Assembly (NCBI RefSeq): GCF_000715075.1
Contig: NC_134096.1
Location: 119,844,698 to 119,908,697, forward strand
Length of the DNA: 64,000 nucleotides
DNA from: Nicotiana tabacum
Taxonomy: Eukaryota > Streptophyta > Magnoliopsida > Solanales > Solanaceae
Reading direction: 5' to 3'
The notes beneath the pieces were generated by a model, which worked only from the letters and a program-made list of their open reading frames with translations, ran no database searches and had not been told where the DNA came from. Positions 34,851 through 45,034 of this stretch are shown piece by piece; position 1 is the stretch's first letter; every line of letters begins with the position of its first letter. Both the position numbers and the translations under genes were made by a program.

Positions 34851-35279
34851 CAGCTCTTGATCTTTCTACTAAGAATCTCCAATCCTTTGTTAATAATGCA
34901 TGCCATAGAGATAAATATGGAGTAATTAGTACTGGTACTTCTGAAGCTCAGCTAGAGCAGTTGCCTTCGAAATTAGTGTTTATTCCTCTTCCACATTAGG
35001 ACGGAATTACTAGGAATATTTTGGATAACAGAGGAAAAACCAAAGTTAAAAAGTTTTTGTTGATAAGACAGTTAAAGTTTACTTATATAATAATCGACGT
35101 TTCTTTTTTTTATTTTTTCGCCTTACCTACCCCACATAGAAAAATTAAGTGTTCTCTTGACCTTTGCGTGACTAGAAGTGATGAATCAACGTTTTTTTGT
35201 GTTTACTTTTCCCCTTAAAAAGATTTTTGCAATAGAATAAGAACATAACGGCCACCTATACAAGTTGGTGGCGGCTTTT

Positions 35280-35317
<38 letters not shown>

Positions 35318-35341
35318 TCATTCATCAAATTAAATCTTGTA
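34851..35341. other. Intergenic stretch with an A-run
   Basis: Probable upstream region of the lipase remnant. GGCCACC...GGTGGCGG (about 35252-35273) can fold back and is followed by an uninterrupted A-run at 35283-35311. No gene recognised. Confidence 0.5.
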
Positions 35342-35723
35342 TGTTATAAAATAAAGATTGTAAAATAAAAAATCAAAGACAAGTATAGAGAGAGATTGAT
35401 ATATTATTCAATTTCAAACTATTGTACATAATGAACTGAAAACTCCTCTATTTATAGAAGAAAGGAAGCAGCTGCGAGGCTTTTCAGGAAGAGGCTGCGA
35501 TGCTTTTCTTGAGCTACTTGTAAGCTGTCTGCATGATCTACTTGCAACCTGTCTGTTTAATAAGAAGCCGCTGCAAATCATTTCATTGAGTTGCTTGCAA
35601 CCTGCCTGCATCAGCTGCTTGTAGATAAACTTCAATAGAGTACCAAACGGATAATCTTCTTCAGAAAGATTATCTATAGCAGAGTAATAAATGGACATCC
35701 ACATTATAATTATTTTCATAACA
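35342..35723 (-). repeat. 3' LTR of copia element
   Basis: 382 bp, TGTTATAAAATAAAG...TTTTCATAACA on the plus strand. A TATA box (CTATAAATAGAGG on the minus strand) is at about 35444-35456. It has an extra ~21-bp duplication (GAGGCTTTTC / GCGATGCTTTTC) compared with the partner. Confidence 0.88.
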
Positions 35724-35734
35724 CTCCCCCTTGG
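35724..35734 (-). other. Polypurine tract of copia element
   Basis: Minus strand CCAAGGGGGAG directly before the LTR start TGTTATG, the usual layout in plant copia elements. Confidence 0.88.
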
Positions 35735-35944
35735 ATGTTCATTAAAAGATATTGTGTCTCGTTAAAACCTTACTAGGAAAAAACCAGTGAAAAAAATCCT
35801 AATGAAGGAAAAAGAGTATAAATATTTAGTAATATGCAATTCTAGCTGCCTCATTAAAAACCTTACAAGAAAAATCTCATGGGAAAAATCTTAGTAAGGA
35901 AAAAAGAGTACAACGTGTATTTCACTCCTGCTGATGCAAATCTT

Positions 35945-37250
35945 GTTCCAAATATTTGAGTCTCCGCATTCCAATCCTGTATACTATTTTCTCAAAAGTT
36001 GATGTTAGCAAAGATTTAGTGAACAAATCTGTTGGATTGTCACTTAAAAGGATTTGTTGCACATCGATGTCACTATTTTTCTGAAGATCATATGTGTAGA
36101 ATAATTATGGTGAAATGTGCTTTGTTCTATCTCCTTTTATAAATTCTCCCTTTAATTGGGCTATGCATGCAGCATTATCTTCGTATAAAATTGTGAATCT
36201 TTTATCACATTCCAAACCATATTTTTCTTGAATAAAATGAATCACTGATCTCAACCATACGCATTCCCTACTTGCTTCATGAATAGCTATTATCTCAGCA
36301 TGATTTGAAGAAGTAGCAACAATTGACTGCTTTGTGGAGCGCCATGATATGACAGTACCTCCACATGTAAACACGTACCCGGTTTGAGATCGAACTTTAT
36401 GGGGATCAGATAAATAACCTGCATCTGCATAACCAACAAGATCTGCACTACCTTTTTTAGCATAAAACAAACTCATATCAAGAGTTCCTTTTAAATATCG
36501 CAAAATATGCTTAATCACATTCAAATGTCTCCGTGTAGGAGAAGAGTTATATCTTGCTAGTAAATTAACAGAAAATGCTATGTCAAGCCTTGTAGCATTA
36601 GCAAGATACATAAGTGCACTAATTGCACTGAGATAAGGTGTTTCAGGACCAAGGAGTTCCTCATCCTCTTCTGGAGGTCGGAACGGATCCTTATTCACTT
36701 CAAGTGATCGAACAGCCATTGGTGTACTCAATGGGTGCGCTTTGTCCATGTAAAAGTATTTTAAGACCCTTTCTGTATAGGCAGATTGATGCATAAAGAT
36801 CTTGTCTGCTAAATGTTCAATTTGCAGTCCAAGATAAAGTTTTGTCTTTCCAAGATCTTTCATCTCAAATTCTTTCTTAAGATATTCAATTGCCTTTTGG
36901 AGCTCTTCTGGAGTTCCAACAAGATTTATGTCATCAATATAAACAGCAAGTATAACAAATTCTGATGTCATTTTCTTTATAAAAATACATGGACAAATAA
37001 CATCATTTATGTAACCCTCTTTCAACAAATATTCACTAAGGCGATTATAACACATGCGCCCAGATTGCTTTAAACCGTACAAAGATCTTTGTAATCTAAT
37101 TGAATACATTTCCCGGGATTTTGAATTTGCTTCAGGAATTTTAAATCCTTCATGTATTTTCATATAAATTTCATTATCAAGTGAGTCATATAGGTTATGA
37201 CTTGCATTTAAATGGCATGATATCTTCAGGTGTCCGGACTACAGGCCCTA
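35945..37250 (-). pseudogene. Copia reverse transcriptase (part) and RNase H
   Basis: Main open part 37163-36105 (352 codons). RT from about residue 15: QRSLYGLKQSGRMCYNRLSE, the catalytic LAVYIDDINLVGTPEEL, MKDLGKTKLYLGLQIEH. RNase H: VGYADAGYLSDPHKVRSQTG, ATSSNHAEIIAIHEASRE, LYEDNAACIAQLKG. A stop after KHISP cuts the last ~45 residues, which continue in frame (LFYTYDLQKNSDIDVQQILS). Upstream, GPVVRTPEDIMPF is joined almost directly to LYDSLDNEIYMKIHEG, so most of the N-terminal half of RT (roughly 75 residues) is deleted. Confidence 0.88.
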
Positions 37251-38340
37251 TCCTCACAATCTTTTATAATATCGTGCACTATATTGGATTAAATATATCA
37301 TCGACGATCATTTTGTATCGGTTCCTAAGCGACATAACTTGTTGAGATCTCATCACTTTCTTTATTTTCGGGTACCTGAATTTCTTCTGGAGTTTCATGA
37401 AATGTTATGTCGTGGGCTCTTCTAGAGCTCATTTTCTCCTCATTATGATCATTTTGATCATTTGCTCCTATTATTTTTCAAGGATTGTTACCTTTGGAAC
37501 CGATCGGTTTACTACGCTTCATGCGTGCAATAAACTTTATCCTTCAGGGACTTTAATTTTAATAGGAGCATTTGCAGCTGAAATATGATATTTAATTTTG
37601 GATCAGCAAATGCTTCTGGCATTTGACTTGAATTATCTTCTAAGTGAGGATCATATTAATGATAATTCGATTCATATAGCATATTTTTCAGTTGTTTATT
37701 CCATCCCCAAATGTTAGAAAAACTAACACATATCCCCAATCTTTTTTGAAAAACCTATCTTTGTGCATTATGGTAGAGAAATTAATCATATACCACATAA
37801 CAAAAGTTATTAAATAGTAAAAATATTTGGTTTCTCATCCTAAACCAATTGTGAGGGGAGGGCTTATTATATTTTATTGGTATGATACATACAAGTGTTG
37901 TTGTATGTAATTTAGAAAATCTTAGACCAACATATGAAGCTTTGTTCTCATAAGCAATAGTTTAGCCATTAATAGGAGGTATTCAATGCTAAACTAGCTT
38001 GGATATAAACCAGCATCATCAAGATGAACTATCTTGATTTCATAATCTGAAAATTATGCTCTTAATTGAGAAAGGCAATTTCAAATGCCAAACTGTAGGT
38101 TGACAATAAACACACATGTAACCATCTCATATGTGCATCTATAAGTGGTTCACATGATAGGTGAATGGGACCATATTCACCTTTTATATATTCCAGAATT
38201 CATGGGTTTTAATCTCAACTTTAGCTGGTATAATCAATTTATTATGAGAACAAGCAACACAAGAGAATTCTTGAAGAATCTTCTAGTTCTTCAGTATATG
38301 CTTATCTGAATTCTCAAATAGCTCATTTAAAAATGGCAAA
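37251..38340 (-). other. Decayed copia interior
   Basis: Immediately upstream of RT on the minus strand, fragments such as HDITFHETPEEIQVPENKE resemble the linker before copia RT. Further up I recognise nothing. Small open frames such as 37397-37588 (plus) are not supported. Confidence 0.5.
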
Positions 38341-39915
38341 TGAAAACTTCAAGTTTATCATGTCATGTGCTATCTCTAAGTAAACTTCTGGTTTACTATG
38401 GCATAAACTTTTGCATTAGTAAACTTCTGATTTACTGTGGCTACTTTTGTATTAGTAAATTTCTGGTTTACAGTAGCTACTTTTGCCTCAGTAAAACTTC
38501 TGGTTTACTGTGACTGCTTTTGCATTAGTAAACTTTTGGTTTACTGTGATAGATGATGTAGTACAAATTAAAAAATAAGGTGGGTAACTTCTCACATACA
38601 TATTATTTTACCCCCTATGATTGTGGAAACATGAAGATTTTCAATCTTCCAATCATTTGCGATCTAAATATGATAGACATTTGTATCAATAAACTTCGGG
38701 TTTACTACAACATATATTTTGACCATAATCATATAATCTGAATGACATATTTGTATATAAGCTCTTCGAGAGCCTTCATTTATTATCCACAATCTAATAT
38801 TTATCTGACACTACTGGTGTCATGTGTCTTCTAGACAAACAATTAGCTCTTCAGGAGTTGTTGATATATTTTGTACTATCAAATATTGCTTAAAAAATTC
38901 CGGTATCATGAGAGAAAAACATAATCAAATAAACAATATAAAGACAATTCTAAATTTATAAATATCAGAAATCAAGAATTTCAATATTTTTTTACCGCCA
39001 ACTTTGTGACAAATATCTCCTTCAGGGAGAAACTCCATTAACATATGAATATTTTATATCAAAGTGGCAACCACATAGTCATTACATCCTTCAGAAAAAT
39101 ATACATGAGTTGTTATTTTCTTCGGGATAGTTAATAACAACTAACCATAATTTATCAATGTGGTTGTAGTAGAATGCTTTTGCCTTAGGATGATACTTAA
39201 TAAAATTATCCAAGATGTTTTACGCACAACAGGTACGTGTGGCAATGATCTTTATGCTACAAAAATAATATCTATATCCTCTATTATTCTACCTCTTTAG
39301 GAGGTGAGTTATGGTATTTCTTTATTCACTCTAGGGAATGAAAATGTGCTTCAAAAATAACTTTGAATAGCTCATTATTTTGTTTAAGCACAGAAAGATA
39401 CTGCTTCATAATATTTTCCTACTTTAGGAGAAAATTTCAATTGTGTTACTTCTTCAGGAGCAAATTTAAAATATGAAATATTGAGTATATATTTTCTTAA
39501 TCACATTAACTCTTCTGGAGGTGAATTGTAATGTATTTACACCGAGAGCGCAGTCATATTTACGGATTTATTAATATTATCACATTCACTTCAGGGAATG
39601 GATTAATATTTATCAAAAATTCTCATCCTTCAGGAAATCGAACATAATTATCTGAACGTGCATTAATCACATCAAATTGTGATGCTTCAACCTCTTTTAA
39701 AATATTTACTTCATGAGAAAATCGAAATGTGCATGTAATATAGAGAACATTTCTCTAGCTTATCTTTAATTGTAACCATAGAAAGCCTAAATTATCACTT
39801 CTGGTGGTCATAGGTATATACCACTTCTGGTGGTTAATAAAATTTAGTTACAACGAGATATATGAAATATAACCACTTCTGATGGTTGTATATTTCTTGC
39901 AAATTCTGCTGGAAT
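38340..39915 (-). repeat. Array of short inverted repeats with a TTC(T/A)G-type loop
   Basis: Beyond the tandem copies, unrelated stems carry the same loop type: GCTC-TTCGA-GAGC (38763), TCTCC-TTCAG-GGAGA (39016), ACCTC-TTTAG-GAGGT (39292), ACCAC-TTCTG-GTGGT (39830), AACCAC-TTCTG-ATGGTT (39871), and AAATTC-TGCTG-GAATTT near 39899 with a different loop. Arms change but the loop is kept, which simple duplication does not produce. Confidence 0.65.
38379..38548 (-). repeat. 36-37-bp tandem repeat x5 with internal hairpin
   Basis: Five copies of AGTAAAC-TTCTG-GTTTACT and close variants, spaced 36-37 bp. The arms are complementary, so each copy can form a 5-7-bp stem with a 5-base loop. Confidence 0.8.
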
Positions 39916-40286
39916 TTAAGTGGATCTAACAATGTTATCTACTTTGTAATCCTTTATTAAGATAATAAGGATGAAAACAAATACCAAAATAGGTATTGTA
40001 TAAGTAACATATAACCAAACAAGCGATGATAAAAATATTAAAATATAAGCAAAAGGCTCAAATTAAATTACGCAAATTTGGCCACTCCAGATGTAAGTGA
40101 TATCTACATCACTACTGCCAAGAAAAAAAACTCACCACATCTAGGATACAATCTGCCTTATGATGCTAGGAATGAATAAGATCTAACTACGGACGTAAGA
40201 GTGCCGCCTTACATCGGAGATGAACATTGAAATAAAAATTAAATCCGAAGTAAGTGCTCAAAATGGCAGAGTCTCGTGCTGATAAC

Positions 40287-40647
40287 GTTTTATAAAATAA
40301 AGACTGTAAAGTAAAGAAACCGAAGACAAGTATAGAGAGAGATTGATATATTATTCAACTTCAAACTATTGTACATAATGAACTGAAAACTCCTCTATTT
40401 ATAGAAGAAAGGAAGTAGCTGCGAGACTTTTCTTGAGCTGCTTGTAAGCTATCTGCATGAGCTACTTGCAACCTGCCTGTTTAATAAGAATCTACTGCAA
40501 ATCATTTCATTGAGTTGCTTGCAACCTGCCTGCATCAGCTGCTTGTAGATAAACTTCAATAGAGTATCAAACGGATAATCTTATTCAGGAAGATTATTTA
40601 TAGCGGAGTAATAAATGGACATCCACATTATAATTATTTTCATAACA
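40287..40647 (-). repeat. 5' LTR of copia element
   Basis: 361 bp, matches 35342-35723 with scattered substitutions. Its inner boundary (about 40287) is followed on the minus strand by TTATCAGCACGAGACTC, the expected place of a primer site; I do not assign the tRNA. The TATA box is conserved near 40390. Confidence 0.85.
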
Positions 40648-41390
40648 GTTTTGGTGTGCACTTGACTAATTGAAATAAACAAATTGTCTATATGGATTCT
40701 AAAGCATGACTGTGGAATCAATTCCTACGATATTGGGTCTGAACTATACCTGACTTTAATTTTTGGGGGCCTAAAAGACTTTTTTTTTGGGCCTTAAACA
40801 CATTTGTCGTTAAGCAGTGAGACATACAAATTCTCATTTTTGTTTTAATTTGCTATGATAAGGGACCAGGACAGAGGAAGGGGGAAGAAAACTTTCTTAC
40901 ATCTTTGCTTTCTGTATATTTTTCAGGCTCTCTCAACATAGCCTTTGACCGTTAATGACGATAAAGAACAAAAGTTAGGCATGCATGAATTTAATGGAAG
41001 TTTAGATTTGATATATAAGAAAAGAAGGCCCGAAATTTTAAAGTTGGTCTAGAAAGCAATACAGTTTTAAAATAAAAATAGTGGGGGTGAAATAGTAGGC
41101 GTCAAAATAGGAAAATGACATCGGAAAATGACACTTAAAATAATAGCCGAATATTTTTACATATAAACTTTATCACTTCACTTACAAATCATAATGTGTA
41201 TTATATACACTTTTATGGCTATATGATATAAATAGTTTCGACCACGGGCTAAAAGTGATCTTTGCCTGTAAAAATACGCTAACAATTAATTAATAGCCCA
41301 TTAAAATGGGGGGATTTGCATTTATACCCGATTTTTGGGTCACTTTTTAACCTATACCCGTTTTGCAAAAAAAATTGCAAGCGTACCCAC
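40648..41390. other. Intergenic DNA, nothing recognised
   Basis: AT-rich text without open frames or domains. From about 41310 it turns into a repeat with phrases TATACCCGATTTTTGGGTCA and TATACCCG. Confidence 0.5.
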
Positions 41391-42096
41391 TTTTCGGGCA
41401 ACTTCAGACATACGGGCCTGAAGTAGCAAAAATTTATGTCTGAAGTTTGAACTTCAGAATGTTTTGCCTAAAGTGTAGTCTTAACAAAGCAAAACTTCAG
41501 ATATTTTTACCTGAAGTTTGGCCTGAATTGAAAAGGCAATCACGCAAACTTTAGTTCATTGTGCAATGAAAAATTTCAGTTCAATAATTGCTGAACTTCA
41601 GCAATTTTGGTTGAACTTTTTGTTTTGTAATTGCTGAACTCCAGCATTCTAGGAGCTAAAGTTTGTTTAGTATCTGCTGAACTTCAGCATTTTAGGAGCT
41701 GAAGTTTGTTTAGTATTTGCTGAACTTCGGCTCCTAGAGGATGCACTTCAGTTTAATAATTGCTGAACTTCAGCAATTTTGGCTGAAGTTTTTGTTTTGT
41801 AATTGCTGAACTTCAGCATTCTAGGAGCTAAAGTTTGTTTAGTATCTGCTGAACTTCAGCATTTAAGGAGCTGAAGTTTGTTTAGTATTTGCTGAACTTC
41901 AGCTCCTAGAGGATGCACTTCAGTTCAATAATTGTTGAACTTCAGCAATTTTGGCTGAAGTTTTTGTTTTGTAATTGCTGAACTTCAGCATTCTAAGAGC
42001 TGAAGTTTGTTTAGTATTTGCTGAACTTCAGCATTTTAGGAACTAGAGTTTGTTTAGTATTTGCTGAACTTCAACTCCTAAAGGATGCACTTCAGT
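41390..42096. repeat. Palindromic tandem repeat, unit about 172 bp, three copies
   Basis: CAGTT(C/T)AATAATTG recurs at about 41577, 41749 and 41922, giving a 172-173-bp unit. Inside each unit the 15-base palindrome TGCTGAACTTCAGCA and the inverted pair AACTTCAGC / GCTGAAGTT recur. The lead-in 41400-41530 has ACTTCAG...CTGAAGT pairs as well. No coding. Confidence 0.8.
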
Positions 42097-42114
42097 GCTT
42101 GGGTCCTTTTGGGT

Positions 42115-43151
42115 AATATTCCAAGCAGTCATTCGCGAAGCAAAAATCCGCACTGCCTCATTTTGCACTACGCGTTCACGGCAAAACCCTCACGAACGCG
42201 ATGAAACACACTACCATACTTCCGCGAACACTGACAACTCACTGCGAACGTGATGAAGAATCCATATAGACTGACCAACCCCCGCTCAACACTACACGGA
42301 TGCATAGCCATGGACGCGGACGCGAAGACTACAATCTTCAATCCAGTGTGAACACGACCTCAGAAGCGCGAACTCAAAGAAAAAATAGCTCCACTGACCA
42401 AACACCTTTCGCGATCGCGGCCAAGCCTTCGCGATCGCGAAGAAATTCAGAAGCAACAGGTAACAGCAGAAAAACTAGCAATGCAAAAACCATTTGAAAT
42501 GATCTGAACTACGTCCGAAATTGACCTGAGCCCCTCGGGACCCCGTCCAAATGTACCAAAAAGTCCCATAACATAATAAGGACCTACTCAAGACCTCAAA
42601 TCATACATAACAACATCAAAAGGATGAATCGCACCTCAAATCAAAATTTATGAACTTTGAAACTTCAAACTTCCACAATCGATACCGAAACATATCAAAT
42701 CACGTTCGATTGACCTCAAATTTTGCACACAAGTCACATTTAACATTACGGACCTGCTCCAACTTCCGAAATCAAAATCCGACTCCGATATCAAAAAGAC
42801 CACTCCTGGTCAAACTTTCCAAATTTCAACTTTTGTCATTTCGAGCCAAATTCAACCATGGACCTCTAAATCACAATACGGACGCGCTCCTAAGTCCAAA
42901 ATCACCCAATGGAGCTAACAGAACCATCAAAATTCTAATCCGAGGTCAAACGCTAAAAAGTCAAACTTGATCAACTCTTTCAAATTTAAAGCTCCCTAGT
43001 TGAGAATCATTCTTCCAAATCAGTCCTGAATAACCTGAAAACCAAAACCGACGATTCACATAAGTCATAATACATCATACAAAGCTACTCATGCCTGTAA
43101 ACTACATAGTGAAGTGCAAATGCTCAAAACGACCGGTTGAGTCGTTATATT
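42115..43151 (-). repeat. LTR fragment (Tekay-related), U3 end only
   Basis: It ends on the plus strand CTCAAAACGACCGGTTGAGTCGTTATA, cognate to the solo LTR end at 26276-26299. It includes the box CCCCTCGGGACCCCG (42531-42546) and a CpG-rich cassette with CGCGATCGCG words (42130-42445). The rest of the LTR is missing to the left, where the palindromic repeat starts. Open frames here are not genes. Confidence 0.72.
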
Positions 43152-45034
43152 GCCACTTGGATTTTTATGTGAATTCTGTGTGTTTGTTGATTTGATATTT
43201 CTTGGAAATAATCACATTATGGATTTTTAATTTGCAAATAATTAATTAAATAAGTTTAAATTGAGGCGTTTATATATTTATCTAAAATTTGGATTAAAGA
43301 AGGTGTTGTCCTATGATGAGTTATTTTGGCATCCTTATGGTTGTTTTTGAGATTTTATATACATTGTGTTGAGCCGTGAACTATCTGTTATAAAATTAAT
43401 TGACTTTGTTGTACCTTTGGAATGGTTGTGGCCTACGGGCAATATATAAATACGAGTTGATGATGTTGTGTTGTTGTGATAATATTCTGTGTGAATTATT
43501 GTGTGATTTGGGTTACTATTATGCGGTGTATAAGGGTGGCCTTCCATTGTTGACGTTATGCTGGCATAAGGTTGGCATTTTACTGTTGTTATGTGTATTG
43601 GAATATTATCTGGGTGTAGTGATAAGGGAGACTATTAAATGTAGCGATAAATGAGGCTATTATAGGAGCGATAAGGGTGGCTATATGAGCGACAAGGGTG
43701 GCTATTGATATTGTGAGGGCGGGGGATAAGTTATGCTATTATAGGAGTGATAAGGGTGGCTATAGGAGATATAAAGATGGCTATTATCAGGAATGATATG
43801 TGATGATGTGGGATTATTGTGTTGGTAATTTTTATGTGATGATGTGGGGTTATTGCGTTGGTAATTTTCATGTGATGTTGCGATTTTCCTTGTGTTTATT
43901 TTTATATATTGTGAAACTTGCCTTGTTATTTCGGTAAACTTGATAATATTCTGATCTATGTTGAAATTGTGAGCCTGTGGCAAGTGCCGAGCGGATTATG
44001 TTATATAAGATCGGGTTGCACGCCGCAACAGGTATGATTAATATTATTTGGGATCGTGTTACACGCCATAACAGATATGAAATGTGGGCACGAGATGCCG
44101 GAGAAAATATGATAAATTTTATTATTGGCACGTGAGTGGTCCATGCTGTTTTGATAGAAATATGGACACGAGGTGTTGTGAAAACATGAAAGTGGACTGA
44201 GATCCGTGTTATGAAAATATGAAAGTGGATTGAGACCCATGTTTTATGATTATGAAATGAGGTATCACAGAGTGAACTTTTATTTGAAAGAATTTATATT
44301 CGTAAGAATTTTATATTCGAAAGATATTTATTTGGAAAAAGTATATTCTTAAGGTATTTATTCGAATAAAGTATATTCAGAAGGTATTTATTCGAAAGAA
44401 TTATATGTGAAAAATTTATATTTGAAGGACTTGATTAATTGGTTGTACTTGTGTTCCTTATTCGTTTGAGCAATAATTATGGTGTTCTTGTTGCCTTGAT
44501 GTTTATATCACTGGTTGATTTTTGTTATTATCACTACTAGTTATTTTTCAGTACTATTGTATACTGCTATATTGCACAAGTTTTTTAACTAGTGAGTATC
44601 TTGACTCTACCTCGTCACTACTCCACCGAGGTTAGTCTTGATACTTACTGGGTACCGACTGTGGTGTACTCATACTATATTTTTGTATATTTTTGTGCAG
44701 AGCCAGGTATTGGAGATATCATACTCGGGCAGATTTAGTGTGTTGATCGCAAGGATTCAAGGTAGAGCTGCTTGGTCGTCGCAATCCTTTGGAGTCTTTT
44801 CATTTTATTGTACTGTCAACTCTTATTCGAACAAAATTGTTTATTCGATCCTTGAGATCATTGCAAGTATTCAGTTAGAGTTTGTGACCTAATATTACCA
44901 GTCTTGGGAGGTTGTTATATTTGTTTCCGCTTTTGGTTTTGACACTTATATTAAATTACTATATGTTTCGAAAACAAAAATGGCTCGAAATGTAATTGTA
45001 ATAGGCTTACCTAGTCTTAAAGACTAAGTGCCAT
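43152..45034 (+). repeat. LTR fragment (Tekay-related), R-U5 part, split by element D
   Basis: Plus orientation. It contains the conserved block at about 44610-44656 (GAGGTTAGTCTTGATACTTA, then CTGGGTACC), as in the LTRs of B and C. It stops at TAAGTGCCAT (45034) and resumes at 58818 with CACGACGCCTATG up to GGGTCGTGACA (58851). A short degenerate minisatellite (GCGATAAGGGTGGCTAT) lies at about 43640-43775. It abuts the oppositely oriented fragment at 43151. Confidence 0.75.

Larger units (their letters stand above)
35342..40647 (-). mobile_element. Tork-like Ty1/copia retrotransposon, decayed
   Basis: LTRs at 35342-35723 and 40287-40647 frame 4.6 kb. On the minus strand the polypurine tract CCAAGGGGGAG precedes the 3' LTR start TGTTATGAAAATAATT. 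RT and RNase H are readable at 35945-37250. Integrase, protease and Gag are not recognisable; the remaining ~3 kb is non-coding and rich in short hairpins. No matching target duplication is seen at the outer ends. Confidence 0.87.

Noticed and set aside
34784..34999. Plus-strand frame of 71 codons upstream of the lipase remnant
   Set aside because: It overlaps the lipase N-terminus on the other strand and has no domain or splice context.
42300..42970. Plus-strand frames of 65 and 106 codons
   Set aside because: They are within an LTR fragment whose other copies are non-coding.
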